Source of the DNA: Mycolicibacterium tusciae JS617
GTDB lineage: Bacteria > Actinomycetota > Actinomycetes > Mycobacteriales > Mycobacteriaceae
DNA: 64,000 nt
Direction of reading: 5' to 3'
Assembly: GCF_000243415.2 (NCBI RefSeq)
Contig: NZ_KI912270.1
Location: 3,782,001-3,846,000 of the forward strand
Numbering within the stretch: position 1 is the first letter of the stretch; each line of letters begins with the position of its first letter. A model generated the notes under the pieces. That model had not been told where the DNA came from, did no database searches, and saw only the letters and a program-made list of their open reading frames with translations. The translations under genes and the position numbers were made by a program. Of this stretch, positions 7,898 to 17,196 are shown piece after piece.

Positions 7898-9831
7898 CGG
7901 CCCTCGGATTCCGAGGTGACGAACCTGGACTCGACGCGTTCGCGTTCCAGCGCTTCCTGCTCTTCGTAGGCCACCTCGAGGCGGCTTCGGTCTTCGGCCT
8001 CCTGCCAGTCGCAGGCGCGCTCGCTTCCGTCGTCGAGTACCCCAAACTCACTGTCGGCGGCCAGCAGGTAGCGGTATTGCGGCACGGTGGCGAGCAATTC
8101 AGCATGGGTGCCGATGCGAGTGATGGTGCCGCCATCGAGCAATGCGACCTTGTCGGCGAGCAGAACGGTCGACGCCCGGTGCGCGACGACGATGCCGGTC
8201 ACCGCGTGCAGCACCCGGCGCAGCGCCTCTTCGACGATGGCCTCGGTGTGCACGTCAAGCGCGGACAACGTGTCGTCGAGCACCAGAATCCTCGGCGCCG
8301 CCAGGATGGCACGTGCCAGCGAAAGCCGTTGCCGCTGACCACCGGACAGGCTCATGCCCTGCTCACCGATGCGGGTGTCCAAACCGAACGGCAGGTCGTA
8401 GACGAACTGCGCGGCGGCGACCTCGATGGCCTGGGCCATCTGCTCGTTGCTCGCATCCGGTGCGCCCAGCCTCAGGTTTTCGGCGACGGACATCGAGAAC
8501 AGAGTCGGATCCTCGAACGCGGTGGCCACCGTCTCGCGCAGCGCGGGCAGCGAGAGATCACGAATATCGGTGCCGTCGATGCGAATCGAGCCCTCGGTGA
8601 CGTCGTACAGCCGCGACAGCAGCGAGACCAAGACGGACTTGCCCGAGCCGGTTGAGCCGACGAGCGCCAAGGTCTCCCCTGGCTCCACGGTGGCCGTGAC
8701 GTGACGTAGAACCCAGTTGTCCGGCTCGGCGTCCGGAAACCGGAACCCGACGTCGACCAGTTCCAACCGTCCGCCCGACGGTGCCACGGCGTCGGGGCCG
8801 TCGACGATTTCCAGTGGCGCATCGAAGATCTCGGCAATGCGGTTCGCGGCGGTGAACGACTCCTGCGTCATCGACAACAAAAAGCCCAGCGACGCGATCG
8901 GCCAGACCAGCGACAGCATCATCGTGATGAACGCGACGAGCGTGCCCATGGTGACCAGACCGTGGCCGGCGGCGTACGCCCCGAATCCAAGCACCACGAT
9001 CAGCGTGAGATTCGGAATGATCTCGAGCAGCGTCCAGAACTTCGCGGACACCGACACCCTGTCGACCTGGGTGTCGTACAGATCGGTAAGTCGTTGGTCG
9101 AACCGGTCGTAGACGTAGTCCTCGCGGCCGAACGACTTCACCACCCGCAGTCCGAGCGCGGATTCCTCGACGTGCGTAGCGACCTGGCCAGCTTGATCCT
9201 GAGCCAGCCGCGACAGGCGGGTGTACTCCTGCTGGAAGTGCAGCACGGTCGCGGCGATTGGCACGATCGACAGCAGCACCACCACACCGAGTGGCCAGTA
9301 CATCGCCAGCAGGATCGCGGTAACCACCGTGATCTGGATGACGTTGAGCAACAGGAAGACCAGGCCGAACGACATGAACCGGCGAATAGTGCCGAGGTCG
9401 TTCATGATCCGCGACAGCAGCTGGCCAGACGGCCAGCGGCTGTGGAACGACATCGGCAGGATCTGCAGGCGGGCGTAGAGGTCCTTGCGGATGTCGGCTT
9501 CCACGCCCATGGTGGCCCGTGCGACCAGCCACCGCCGGATGAACCAGAACACCGCCTCGGCGACGCCGACACCCATGGCCGCGGCGCCGAGCGTCCAAAG
9601 CCCCTGCTGGTCCTGATGGCGCACCGGACCGTCGATCACCGCCTTGGTCATCAACGGAATCGCCACGGTGGCCGTGAGACTGAGAAGCGCTGTCATCAAC
9701 ATCGCGAGCCAGCGGCCGCGGTAGGGCATGAGATAGGGCAGGATGCGCCACAGATCCGAGCTCGGCCTCGCGCGCTTGGCAGGCGGCGCAATCGCGGGTG
9801 CCGCGCGAAGCGCGTTCGGAGAGTCGGTCAT
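7894..9831 (-). CDS. ABC exporter half-transporter with degenerate ATP site
   Basis: This 645-residue exporter half has a membrane domain at about 30-330 and then a nucleotide-binding domain. Walker A GSTGSGKS is at 392-399 and the signature LSGGQ at 495-499 is intact. The Walker B glutamate is replaced by aspartate (LVLDD, D520) and the Q-loop glutamine by glutamate (AFEDP, E440). H551 is present. Such changes mark the non-catalytic site of heterodimeric type IV exporters; the partner is almost surely the 4-bp-overlapping downstream gene. After the ATPase domain comes an unusual acidic/charged C-terminal tail of about 45 residues (ending ESRFVTSESEGR). The arrangement recalls the two halves fused in M. 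tuberculosis Rv0194, though I did not align them. Confidence 0.93.
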   Translation of the reverse strand: MTDSPNALRAAPAIAPPAKRARPSSDLWRILPYLMPYRGRWLAMLMTALLSLTATVAIPLMTKAVIDGPVRHQDQQGLWTLGAAAMGVGVAEAVFWFIRRWLVARATMGVEADIRKDLYARLQILPMSFHSRWPSGQLLSRIMNDLGTIRRFMSFGLVFLLLNVIQITVVTAILLAMYWPLGVVVLLSIVPIAATVLHFQQEYTRLSRLAQDQAGQVATHVEESALGLRVVKSFGREDYVYDRFDQRLTDLYDTQVDRVSVSAKFWTLLEIIPNLTLIVVLGFGAYAAGHGLVTMGTLVAFITMMLSLVWPIASLGFLLSMTQESFTAANRIAEIFDAPLEIVDGPDAVAPSGGRLELVDVGFRFPDAEPDNWVLRHVTATVEPGETLALVGSTGSGKSVLVSLLSRLYDVTEGSIRIDGTDIRDLSLPALRETVATAFEDPTLFSMSVAENLRLGAPDASNEQMAQAIEVAAAQFVYDLPFGLDTRIGEQGMSLSGGQRQRLSLARAILAAPRILVLDDTLSALDVHTEAIVEEALRRVLHAVTGIVVAHRASTVLLADKVALLDGGTITRIGTHAELLATVPQYRYLLAADSEFGVLDDGSERACDWQEAEDRSRLEVAYEEQEALERERVESRFVTSESEGR

Positions 9832-9869
9832 TTAGTACATCTTCCCATTGCGGGCAAATCGATAACCCT

Positions 9870-11780
9870 TCATGCGACCGCGGGTTCGGGTCCGAACTGC
9901 GTTTCGTAGAGCTCGGCATAGCGGCCCCGCTGCGCCAGCAGCTCGAAGTGCGTGCCGCGCTCCACGATGCGGCCGTCCTCGACGACGAGGATGACGTCGG
10001 CAGAGCGCACCGTGGACAGCCGGTGGGCGATGACAATCGACGTCCGGCCTGCGAACGCTTCGGCAAGGGCCTGCTGCACGGCGACCTCGGACTCCGAGTC
10101 CAGCGACGCCGTCGCCTCGTCCAGCACGACCACCCGTGACCTTCCCAGCAGCAGTCGCGCGATCGTCAACCGCTGACGCTGTCCGCCGGACAGACGGTAT
10201 CCGCGCTCACCGACAACCGTGTCCAGCCCATCGGGCATCTCCGCTATCACGTCGGCCAGCCGCGCACGTCGCAGCGCCTCCCACAGCTGGTCATCTGTCG
10301 CCGCAGGAGCGGCCAACCTGAGGTTCGACCGAATGGACTCGTGGAACAAGTGCCCATCCTGCGTCACCATGCCGACCGTGTCCTTCAGCGACGCGAAGGT
10401 CAGGTCGCGTACGTCGACCCCGTTGAGGCGCACCGCGCCGGAGTCGTAGTCCGGTGTCGGCGCCGGAGCGCCTCCGACGTCGTATAGGCGTGCCAGCAGT
10501 GCTGCCGTCGTTGACTTACCCGCCCCGGACGAGCCGACCAACGCCACCATCTGACCGGGTCGCGCGGTGAACGAAATGCCGTGCAGTACCTCGTCCCCGC
10601 CGCGATCGTCCAACTCGGCGACCTCTTCGAGAGAGGCCAGTGACACCTTGTCGGCAGCCGGGTAGGAGAACCGGACCGAGTCGAACTCGACGGTGACCGG
10701 GCCGTCCGGAACCACACTCGCACCCACGCGCTCGCGGATCAGCGGCACCAGATCGAGCACCTCGAAGACCCGCTCGAAACTGACCAGCGCAGTGGCGATC
10801 TCAACTCGGGCGTTGGCCAGCGCGGTCAGCGGCGCGTACAGCCGGGTCAGCAACAGGGCCAACGACACGATCGCGCCTGCCTGCAGATGCCCGCCGATCG
10901 CCAATGCCCCGCCCAGCCCGTACACCAACGCCAGGGCCAGTGCCGACATCAGCGTCAGCGAGTTCATGAACGTCGACTGCAGCATCGCGGTGCGCACCCC
11001 GATGTCGCGCACTCGCCCGGCCCGCACGCCGAACTCGCGGGACTCGGCGGCGGTGTCGCCGAACAGTTTGACCAGCGTTGCGCCGGGCGCCGAGAACCGC
11101 TCGGTCATCTGGGTGTTCATCGTCGCGTTGTGAGCGGCCGACTCGCGCGACAGCCGGGCCATCGCGCTGCCGATCCGGCGGGCCGGAATCACGAACAGCG
11201 GCATCAAGGCCAACGACAGCAGCGTGATCTGCCACGAGATCCGCAGCATCACCACGAGCGTCAACGTCAACGTGACCACGTTCGTCACGACGCCCGACAG
11301 CGTGTCGGAGAAGGCCCGCTGCGCACCCATCACGTCGTTGCCCAGCCGGCTGACGAGTGCACCCGTTCGGGTGCGGGTGAAGAATGCCACCGGCATCCGC
11401 TGCACATGGTCGAATACCGCGGTCCGCAGGTCGAGGATCAACCCTTCGCCGATCATCGACGACAACCATCGCGTCACGAGCGACACGCCCGCCTCCGCAA
11501 CCGCGACCGCGGCGATGACGGCGGCCAGCGTCATCACCATCGCCGAGCTGCCCGCACCGGTGATCTCGTCGATCACCCGGCCCGCCAGCAGTGGGGTCGC
11601 CACGGTCAGTCCCGCGGCGCCCACACTCACCGCCAGGAAAACCGCGAGACTGCGGTGATGCCGTGCGGCGAACCGCCAGATCCGGCCGAGCAACCGACGG
11701 TCCGCCAACGACTGCAGATCGCCGCTGCGTGCGTGCGTCTGCCGATAGAGCGATTGCCTGGCAACCGTTTCCAAACTCAT
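9870..11780 (-). CDS. ABC exporter, ATP-binding and permease in one chain
   Basis: This is the first gene of the ABC operon, with 38 bp to the next one. From ATG 11780 (MSLETVARQSL) it is 636 residues; an upstream in-frame ATG at 11804 would add eight residues, but GGTGAATTC sits just before 11780. The membrane domain is followed by a nucleotide-binding domain with GSSGAGKST, signature LSGGQRQR, Walker B VVLDEATASLD and switch H in IAHRLS. All catalytic residues are intact, so it may act as a homodimer. An insertion rich in Pro/Ala/Asp (GGAPAPTPDYDSG) lies shortly after Walker A, and an acidic insertion (SLEEVAELDDRGGDE) lies before it. The substrate is unknown. Confidence 0.9.
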   Translation of the reverse strand: MSLETVARQSLYRQTHARSGDLQSLADRRLLGRIWRFAARHHRSLAVFLAVSVGAAGLTVATPLLAGRVIDEITGAGSSAMVMTLAAVIAAVAVAEAGVSLVTRWLSSMIGEGLILDLRTAVFDHVQRMPVAFFTRTRTGALVSRLGNDVMGAQRAFSDTLSGVVTNVVTLTLTLVVMLRISWQITLLSLALMPLFVIPARRIGSAMARLSRESAAHNATMNTQMTERFSAPGATLVKLFGDTAAESREFGVRAGRVRDIGVRTAMLQSTFMNSLTLMSALALALVYGLGGALAIGGHLQAGAIVSLALLLTRLYAPLTALANARVEIATALVSFERVFEVLDLVPLIRERVGASVVPDGPVTVEFDSVRFSYPAADKVSLASLEEVAELDDRGGDEVLHGISFTARPGQMVALVGSSGAGKSTTAALLARLYDVGGAPAPTPDYDSGAVRLNGVDVRDLTFASLKDTVGMVTQDGHLFHESIRSNLRLAAPAATDDQLWEALRRARLADVIAEMPDGLDTVVGERGYRLSGGQRQRLTIARLLLGRSRVVVLDEATASLDSESEVAVQQALAEAFAGRTSIVIAHRLSTVRSADVILVVEDGRIVERGTHFELLAQRGRYAELYETQFGPEPAVA

Positions 11781-11864
11781 GAATTCACCGTAAAACCTCA
11801 ACAATGGATGAGGTCAAAGCCTTCCCCGGGTGTCGGGTCGTGAATTCAGATGCCCGCGCGCATC

Positions 11865-12746
11865 TCAGCCGTCGTCGCGATGCGCCTTCTGCAGTTCCCG
11901 TTCGGCGTCCTCGAGTGCGGTGCGCGCGTCCCGTATCCGCTCGAGCAAATCGTCCTTCTCATGCTCCTTGCGGTCGACAGCCCTGGCCTCCTCCATGGAG
12001 TTCAGCACGATGCCGATGAACAGGTTGAAGATCAGGAAGCTGGCGAGCAGCACGTAGCTGATGAAGAACAGGATGGTCCACTGCGAAATCTCTTGGCCCA
12101 TCGCAACGTTGTCGGGAAAGTTTTCGAGCGTGAGCATCACGAACATCGTCAACATCGCCAGGCCCACGTTGCCGTAGTTGGCTGGATCGTGGCTGCCGAA
12201 CAGCACCCAGCCGGCCATCCCGTAGATGAAGATCAGCACGAATGTGGCCGCCGCCAACGATGCGATGCCCGGCACACTCTTGCCCGCGGCGCTGACCAGC
12301 ACACGCAGGTCGGGCAGGAAGCGCACGAGGCGCACGATGCGCAGCAGTCGCACCATTCGGAGCAGCATGGCGTTCGCCCGCAGCGCCGGCACGAACGATG
12401 CGACCACGACTATGAAGTCGAAGATGTTCCAGCCGTCCTTGACGAACTCCCGCGGGTTCCACCGGTACGCCGTCAGCCGGATGAGCAACTCGACGACATA
12501 GATGCCGAGGATGACGTTGTAGATCGTGGCGAACAGCGGTTCGTGCCGGCTGGCGAGGTCCGCATAGGTCCCCATCCCCAGCACGATCGCGTTGATGACG
12601 ATCACACCGACGATGAAGAGTTCGAAGCTGCGGTGATTGATCAGCGCGCGGCAGCGATCCGGGATCGAGCGCGATCCGGTGGGCTGCGGTTGGGGTGCCC
12701 GTTCAGGCGGCGGGGCCCCAACAGCGTCGGGGAAAGTGAGCGTCAC
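11865..12746 (-). CDS. one-domain voltage-gated cation channel (BacNav-like)
   Basis: The 293-residue protein has six membrane helices (S1 about 41-60 through S6 about 225-250). The S4 voltage-sensor helix carries arginines at every third position: R130, R133, R136, R139 and R142. The pore loop has the filter-like TLENF at 206-210, comparable with the TLESW of NaChBac-type sodium channels. The cytoplasmic tail (251-290) is highly charged and likely a coiled coil, as in tetrameric BacNav channels. Start GTG 12746 is preceded by AGAGG only one to five bases away; no other start fits the domain. The filter change (S to N, W to F, then PD) makes ion selectivity uncertain. Confidence 0.85.
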   Translation of the reverse strand: MTLTFPDAVGAPPPERAPQPQPTGSRSIPDRCRALINHRSFELFIVGVIVINAIVLGMGTYADLASRHEPLFATIYNVILGIYVVELLIRLTAYRWNPREFVKDGWNIFDFIVVVASFVPALRANAMLLRMVRLLRIVRLVRFLPDLRVLVSAAGKSVPGIASLAAATFVLIFIYGMAGWVLFGSHDPANYGNVGLAMLTMFVMLTLENFPDNVAMGQEISQWTILFFISYVLLASFLIFNLFIGIVLNSMEEARAVDRKEHEKDDLLERIRDARTALEDAERELQKAHRDDG

Positions 12747-12811
12747 CCTCTGTAGATAGCAGTGTGCGGGTGTGTTTGCTATAGATAGCGCCCACTTTTC
12801 TTTCGCTGGCG

Positions 12812-13357
12812 TCAAATTATCCCGAAATAGCCGATGACACCGGCGGCCCCAACCACAATCAGGGGATTGGTCTTGGTGAAAACGAAGATCGCCGTGCAGA
12901 TCGCTGTCAGCACGTAGGCCCGCCAGTCGTGGTCCGCGGTTCGGCTCATCACCAACGAGGTGGCCATGATCAGCCCGACGGTCAATGGTGCGAAGCCCTT
13001 CTCGACCGCAACCCGCCACTTGGACTTCTGTGCCTTCTGCCAGAACAGCGTCACCACGTACATGAGCGAGGCGGCCGGGACGATCATCGCGACCGTGGCG
13101 ATGAGTCCCCCGACGATCGCGCCGGGCACGCCACCGACCGACAATCCGGCGCCGTAGCCGACGAGGGTCACGATCAGGATGCTCGGACCCGGCGCGGTTT
13201 GGGAGATGGAGAAGACGTCGGCGAACTGGGTGTTGGTCATCCAATGATGGCCATTGACCGCCTGACGATGCATGTCGGGCAGCACCGCATTGCCGCCGCC
13301 GATGGACAGCAGGGACAGCGCTGCGAACATGCCTGCGATCTGGAGGTAGGTGTTCAT
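12812..13357 (-). CDS. chromate transporter family, short chain (second half)
   Basis: At 181 residues this is a single CHR domain with about six hydrophobic segments and the family motifs SIGGGNAVLPDMH and SQTAPGPS near the N-terminus. Its start ATG 13357 overlaps the stop of the preceding CHR gene by 4 bp (ATGA). Two short CHR proteins encoded as a pair are the split form of the long ChrA antiporter, which exports chromate with proton or sulfate exchange. Anion specificity cannot be inferred here. The gene before it is oriented the same way, and the channel gene follows 65 bp later. Confidence 0.85.
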   Translation of the reverse strand: MNTYLQIAGMFAALSLLSIGGGNAVLPDMHRQAVNGHHWMTNTQFADVFSISQTAPGPSILIVTLVGYGAGLSVGGVPGAIVGGLIATVAMIVPAASLMYVVTLFWQKAQKSKWRVAVEKGFAPLTVGLIMATSLVMSRTADHDWRAYVLTAICTAIFVFTKTNPLIVVGAAGVIGYFGII

Positions 13358-13923
13358 ACCGATTGCGCGGCACGGTTTCTCGGCCACGCCCACAACAGCG
13401 CCGGCGGCGCGACGATCAGCAGCGTCAGCGGGAGCGGTAACCGCACAAGGCCGTTAAGCGCGAACGCCAATGCGAAGAGCGCAATCGGCACCACCCCGGT
13501 CAGACATTTCCTACCGGTCTGGATCACCATGGCAATCGTGAGGGCGACGGCCGCCGCCGACGCACCGTGCAGGACGCCCTTGACCGCGGCCTGCTCCTTG
13601 AAGCGGAAGTACAGGAACGCCATCACCAAGACGATGACCACCGGCAGAAAACACAAACCGAACAGCGCAGCGAGCACACCGGGCGCTCCACGCATCTTGC
13701 TGCCCGCGAACACCGCCATGTTCACCTGATTCGCACCGGGCAAGATCCGGCACATCGTCATCGCGGACAAGAACTCTTCTTCACCCAGCCACTGCTTCTC
13801 GACGACGAGCACCTCGCGCGACCAGGCAGACAGCCCGCCGCCGAACGAAGCCAGCGCGATGTGGTTGAACGTCCACGCCAGCTCGACCAGCGAGACCTTG
13901 TCGAGCCCTGCCGGCTCATTCAT
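13354..13923 (-). CDS. chromate transporter family, short chain (first half)
   Basis: This 189-residue single CHR domain has the signature ASFGGGLSAWSREV near residues 26-40 and CRILPGANQVN near 58-68, with five or six membrane segments. It is the first half of a split ChrA pair, overlapping its partner by 4 bp. The start ATG 13923 overlaps the end of the phospholipase-D-like gene by 8 bp, so these three genes are probably translated from one message. Confidence 0.85.
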   Translation of the reverse strand: MNEPAGLDKVSLVELAWTFNHIALASFGGGLSAWSREVLVVEKQWLGEEEFLSAMTMCRILPGANQVNMAVFAGSKMRGAPGVLAALFGLCFLPVVIVLVMAFLYFRFKEQAAVKGVLHGASAAAVALTIAMVIQTGRKCLTGVVPIALFALAFALNGLVRLPLPLTLLIVAPPALLWAWPRNRAAQSV

Positions 13924-14905
13924 GCATGAGTTCGTGGTCGTGCGGAAAATCGTCCTCGTGGTGGTGCGACGGCTCCAGCGGGTCCGGCGGCTCGTAGTGG
14001 TGCGACAGGGCCCAATCCGCGGCGAAGATCTGCGTCAGACGCGCCACCGTCGGCGGGTCCGAAACGAGAATTCCGAGTTCACGACGTAGATCGAAGGCGC
14101 TGCGATCGATGTTCATCGAGCCGATCAGCGCACGCTCGTCGTCGACAAGTAGAAGCTTGGCGTGCACTCGCAGATTCTTTTGCTTGTGCACCTTCACACC
14201 GAAGCGGCGCAGCGTGCGCAGCGATGCGAAGGTGTCGAGGATGTCCCATTCGCTGATGCCGTGCCTGCCACCGCAGAGGACACGCACCTTCACGCCGCGA
14301 TCGGCGGCGGCCGCGATTCGCTCGAGAATGACCGCGTCGACATATTTGGGGTGCTGAATATCGAGACGATGTTTGGCCGTGTCGATGAATTGCGCCATGT
14401 GATAGCGGGAATTGGAATTGCTCCAGAGCAGACCCTCATACGCCGAGCACGTCCAGTCCAGCTCCTGCCAATCGGCATCGAAAACCTCGATGATCTGCGC
14501 GACGTGCACGGGGTCGTGGGTGATGACGCCGTAGTCACGGGTCAGCGTGAAATATTTCGTGCAGAGATTGAATGTGGCGACCAGCGCGGCCGTGTCATCG
14601 GCCACGATCGATTTCTCGTGCGTCACATAGAACTTGGGGTTGGACCACCGGACCGTGACACCGGCCTTGGCGAATCGCTGGAACGTCTCGTCGTTGGCCC
14701 GGTCTCCTCCCGAGCGCGCGGGGTTGAGCATGACACGCACGTCGACACCCGCGTTGCGCCGTTCGATCACCGCCTGGATCAATATCTCTTCGGTGAAGGT
14801 GAACTGCTTGATCAGCAGCGAATTCTGTGCCGAGGAGATCAATTCGCGGACCGGATCCACACCGTCGTCGGGCTCGACGATCAACCGGGGGGAAGGTGCT
14901 GGCAC
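13916..14905 (-). CDS. phospholipase D-like protein with two HKD motifs
   Basis: The 329-residue protein has two HxKx4D motifs: H96/K98/D103 and H248/K250/D255. Both are needed to form one phosphodiesterase active site. The second is followed by GSMN, as in cardiolipin synthase and PLD family members. There is no signal peptide or membrane anchor visible, so it is probably cytoplasmic. The C-terminal tail is rich in His and Asp (HHHEDDFPHDHE), which could bind metal. The substrate may be a phospholipid or nucleic acid and cannot be told from sequence. It is the first gene of the run leading to the CHR pair. Confidence 0.85.
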   Translation of the reverse strand: MPAPSPRLIVEPDDGVDPVRELISSAQNSLLIKQFTFTEEILIQAVIERRNAGVDVRVMLNPARSGGDRANDETFQRFAKAGVTVRWSNPKFYVTHEKSIVADDTAALVATFNLCTKYFTLTRDYGVITHDPVHVAQIIEVFDADWQELDWTCSAYEGLLWSNSNSRYHMAQFIDTAKHRLDIQHPKYVDAVILERIAAAADRGVKVRVLCGGRHGISEWDILDTFASLRTLRRFGVKVHKQKNLRVHAKLLLVDDERALIGSMNIDRSAFDLRRELGILVSDPPTVARLTQIFAADWALSHHYEPPDPLEPSHHHEDDFPHDHELMHE

Positions 14906-15063
14906 AAGTGTCGGATGCTAGCAGCGCGCGAATTTGCCCGCTTTGCTATCAGTCGATCGTTTCGCCGGCCGTGACACGGCGGTGACAAGACCGTCGCTAC
15001 GGCGAGACCGTCGTACCTACGCGCCTGACACAGGTTGGGGACGCCATCAGGCAAGATTGGGTC

Positions 15064-15783
15064 ATGGTCAGTGGCGTCAGTGGCATTGAAGGTGCAGCCT
15101 CACCGCGGGTGCTCGTGGTCGATGACGACCCCGATGTGCTGGCCTCTTTGGAGCGCGGATTGCGGCTGTCCGGTTTCGACGTGTCCACCGCGATCGACGG
15201 CGCCGAAGCGCTGCGCAGCGCCACGGAGACCCGTCCCGACGCGATCGTGCTCGACATCAACATGCCCGTTCTGGATGGCGTCAGCGTGGTGACCGCGCTG
15301 CGCGCCATGGACAACGACGTTCCCGTCTGCGTGCTGTCGGCCCGCAGCTCAGTCGACGACCGAGTCGCCGGACTCGAAGCCGGAGCGGACGACTACCTGG
15401 TCAAGCCGTTCGTGCTGCAGGAGCTGGTGGCACGGGTCAAGGCCCTGCTCCGGCGGCGCGGTTCGACGGCGACGTTCTCCTCGGAGACCATCCAGGTAGG
15501 TCCGTTGGAGGTCGACATCCCCGGCCGTCGCGCCCGCGTCAACGGCGTCGACGTCGACCTCACCAAGCGCGAGTTCGACCTGCTCGCGGTGCTGGCCGAG
15601 CACAAGACCGCGGTGCTTTCGCGAGCTCAGCTGCTCGAGCTGGTGTGGGGATACGACTTCGCCGCGGACACCAACGTCGTCGACGTGTTCATCGGGTACC
15701 TACGCCGCAAGTTGGAGGCCGGCGGTGCCCCCCGGCTGCTGCACACGGTGCGTGGAGTGGGATTCGTCCTGCGCACGCAGTAG
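15064..15783 (+). CDS. prrA: PrrA, OmpR-family response regulator
   Basis: The 239-residue protein has a receiver domain with acidic residues D20-D22, phospho-acceptor D64 (IVLDINMP) and a lysine in YLVKPF. A winged-helix DNA-binding domain follows ([14 protein letters not shown], ending [14 protein letters not shown]). The sequence matches what I recall of M. tuberculosis PrrA (Rv0903c) nearly throughout the receiver and output domains. It differs mainly in the first dozen residues, so the exact start is the least certain part. prrB follows 4 bp after the stop. PrrA is described as essential in M. tuberculosis and linked to early intracellular adaptation and respiration; that is prior knowledge. 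Confidence 0.97.
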   Translation: MVSGVSGIEGAASPRVLVVDDDPDVLASLERGLRLSGFDVSTAIDGAEALRSATETRPDAIVLDINMPVLDGVSVVTALRAMDNDVPVCVLSARSSVDDRVAGLEAGADDYLVKPFVLQELVARVKALLRRRGSTATFSSETIQVGPLEVDIPGRRARVNGVDVDLTKREFDLLAVLAEHKTAVLSRAQLLELVWGYDFAADTNVVDVFIGYLRRKLEAGGAPRLLHTVRGVGFVLRTQ

Positions 15784-15787
15784 TCCG

Positions 15788-17128
15788 ATGAGCTTGCTGA
15801 CACGGATCTTCCGCCGCACCCCGTCGCTTAGGCAGCGAGTGGCGTTCACCAGTGCCATCGCCGGGGCGATCGTCGTCGTCGTCGCGGGCACCGTGGTCTG
15901 GTTCGGCATCACCGACGCGTGGAATGAGCGGCTGGACCGCAGGCTCGACGAGGCGGCGGGATTTGCGATTCCGTTCCTGCCGCGCGGGCTCGACGAGATC
16001 CCGAAGTCGCCCAACGACCAGGACGCGATCATCACCGTGCGCAAGGGCGGACAGGTGACGTCGAACTCGGACGTCGTGCTGCCGCAGCTCGAGCCGGGTT
16101 ACGCCGACACGTACGTCGACGGTGTGCGCTACCGGGTCCGCACGGTGGATATCCGGCTGCCCGAGCCGATGTCGGTGGCGGTCGGGGCGACCTACGAAGG
16201 GACCATTGCCGACATCAACAACCTGCATCGCAGGGTGATCATCATCTGCACCCTGGCGATCGGCGCGGCGACCGTCGGCGGGTGGGTGCTGGCCGCATTC
16301 GCGGTGCGCCCCTTCAAACGCCTCGCCCAGCAGACCCGGCAGATCGACACCGGAGACGAGGATCCCGACATCGAAGTCGGCGGCGCCACCGAAGCGGTCG
16401 AGATCGCCGAGGCGGTGCAGGGGCTCGTCGAACGGGTGTGGAACGAGCAGGACAAAACCAAGGCCGCGCTGACGTCGGCCCGCGACTTCGCATCGGTGTC
16501 GGCGCACGAACTACGCACTCCGCTGACCGCGATGCGTACCAACCTCGAGGTGCTGGCCACCCTGGATCTGCCCGAGGAGCAGCGCAAGGAGGTCGTCAAC
16601 GACGTCATCCGCACGCAGACGCGCATCGAGGCCACACTCGGGGCGCTGGAGCGGCTGGCGCAGGGAGAGCTGTCGACGGCCGACGACCACGTGCCCGTCG
16701 ACATCACCGAGTTGCTCGACCGCGCCGCACACGATGCGATGCGCGTGTACCCGGAGCTGGACGTGTCGTTGGTTCCCGCGCCGACGGTGATCATTGTCGG
16801 ACTGCCCGCCGGTCTGCGGCTCGCGGTGGACAACGCGATCGCCAACGCCGTCAAGCACGGCGGCGCGTCCCGCGTACAACTCTCGGCGGTCAGTTCGCGC
16901 GCCGGGGTGGAAATCGCGATCGACGACGACGGCGGCGGCGTACCCGAGGAGGAACGCGCGGTCGTGTTCGAACGATTCACCCGCGGCTCGACCGCGTCAC
17001 GCTCTGGCTCCGGGCTCGGGCTCGCGCTGGTGGCTCAGCAGGCCGAATTACACGGCGGCACAGCAGCTCTGGACCAGAGTCCGCTCGGCGGCGCCCGATT
17101 GTTACTGAAGCTGCCTGGGCCTCAGTGA
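15788..17128 (+). CDS. prrB: PrrB, sensor histidine kinase
   Basis: The 446-residue protein has one membrane helix near residues 20-40, an extracytoplasmic domain and a second helix near 155-175. A HAMP-like linker, the H-box SAHELRTPL and ATPase motifs (NAVKHGG, DDDGGGVPEE, GSGLGLAL) follow. It phosphorylates PrrA. The length equals that of M. tuberculosis PrrB. Start ATG 15788 lies 4 bp after the prrA stop, indicating coupled translation. The 3' end is followed 4 bp later by the first copy of the 62-bp repeat described separately. Confidence 0.96.
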   Translation: MSLLTRIFRRTPSLRQRVAFTSAIAGAIVVVVAGTVVWFGITDAWNERLDRRLDEAAGFAIPFLPRGLDEIPKSPNDQDAIITVRKGGQVTSNSDVVLPQLEPGYADTYVDGVRYRVRTVDIRLPEPMSVAVGATYEGTIADINNLHRRVIIICTLAIGAATVGGWVLAAFAVRPFKRLAQQTRQIDTGDEDPDIEVGGATEAVEIAEAVQGLVERVWNEQDKTKAALTSARDFASVSAHELRTPLTAMRTNLEVLATLDLPEEQRKEVVNDVIRTQTRIEATLGALERLAQGELSTADDHVPVDITELLDRAAHDAMRVYPELDVSLVPAPTVIIVGLPAGLRLAVDNAIANAVKHGGASRVQLSAVSSRAGVEIAIDDDGGGVPEEERAVVFERFTRGSTASRSGSGLGLALVAQQAELHGGTAALDQSPLGGARLLLKLPGPQ

Positions 17129-17132
17129 TCCT

Positions 17133-17194
17133 GCGCGAAACTGAACTTGCGCTCGACTTTTCGCCGAAACTTCACACATAAGTTCAGTTTCGGC
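17133..17194. repeat. 62-bp repeat, copy 1 (downstream of prrB)
   Basis: Identical over 62 bases to 18087-18148, in the same orientation (offset 954). It contains a 13-bp perfect inverted repeat, arms 17136-17148 (cgaaactgaactt) and 17180-17192. It also has a competing 9-bp inverted repeat, arms 17163-17171 (gccgaaact) and 17186-17194, so two mutually exclusive hairpins can form. It starts 4 bp after prrB and ends 2 bp before the stop codon of the DUF559 gene. Confidence 0.97.
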
Positions 17195-17196
17195 TG

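Noticed and set aside
6737..7969. A 410-residue plus-strand open frame opposite the ABC genes
   Set aside because: It is antisense to two well-supported ABC transporters, has a composition typical of the shadow frame in GC-rich DNA (many H, Q, R, D), and no ribosome site or motif.
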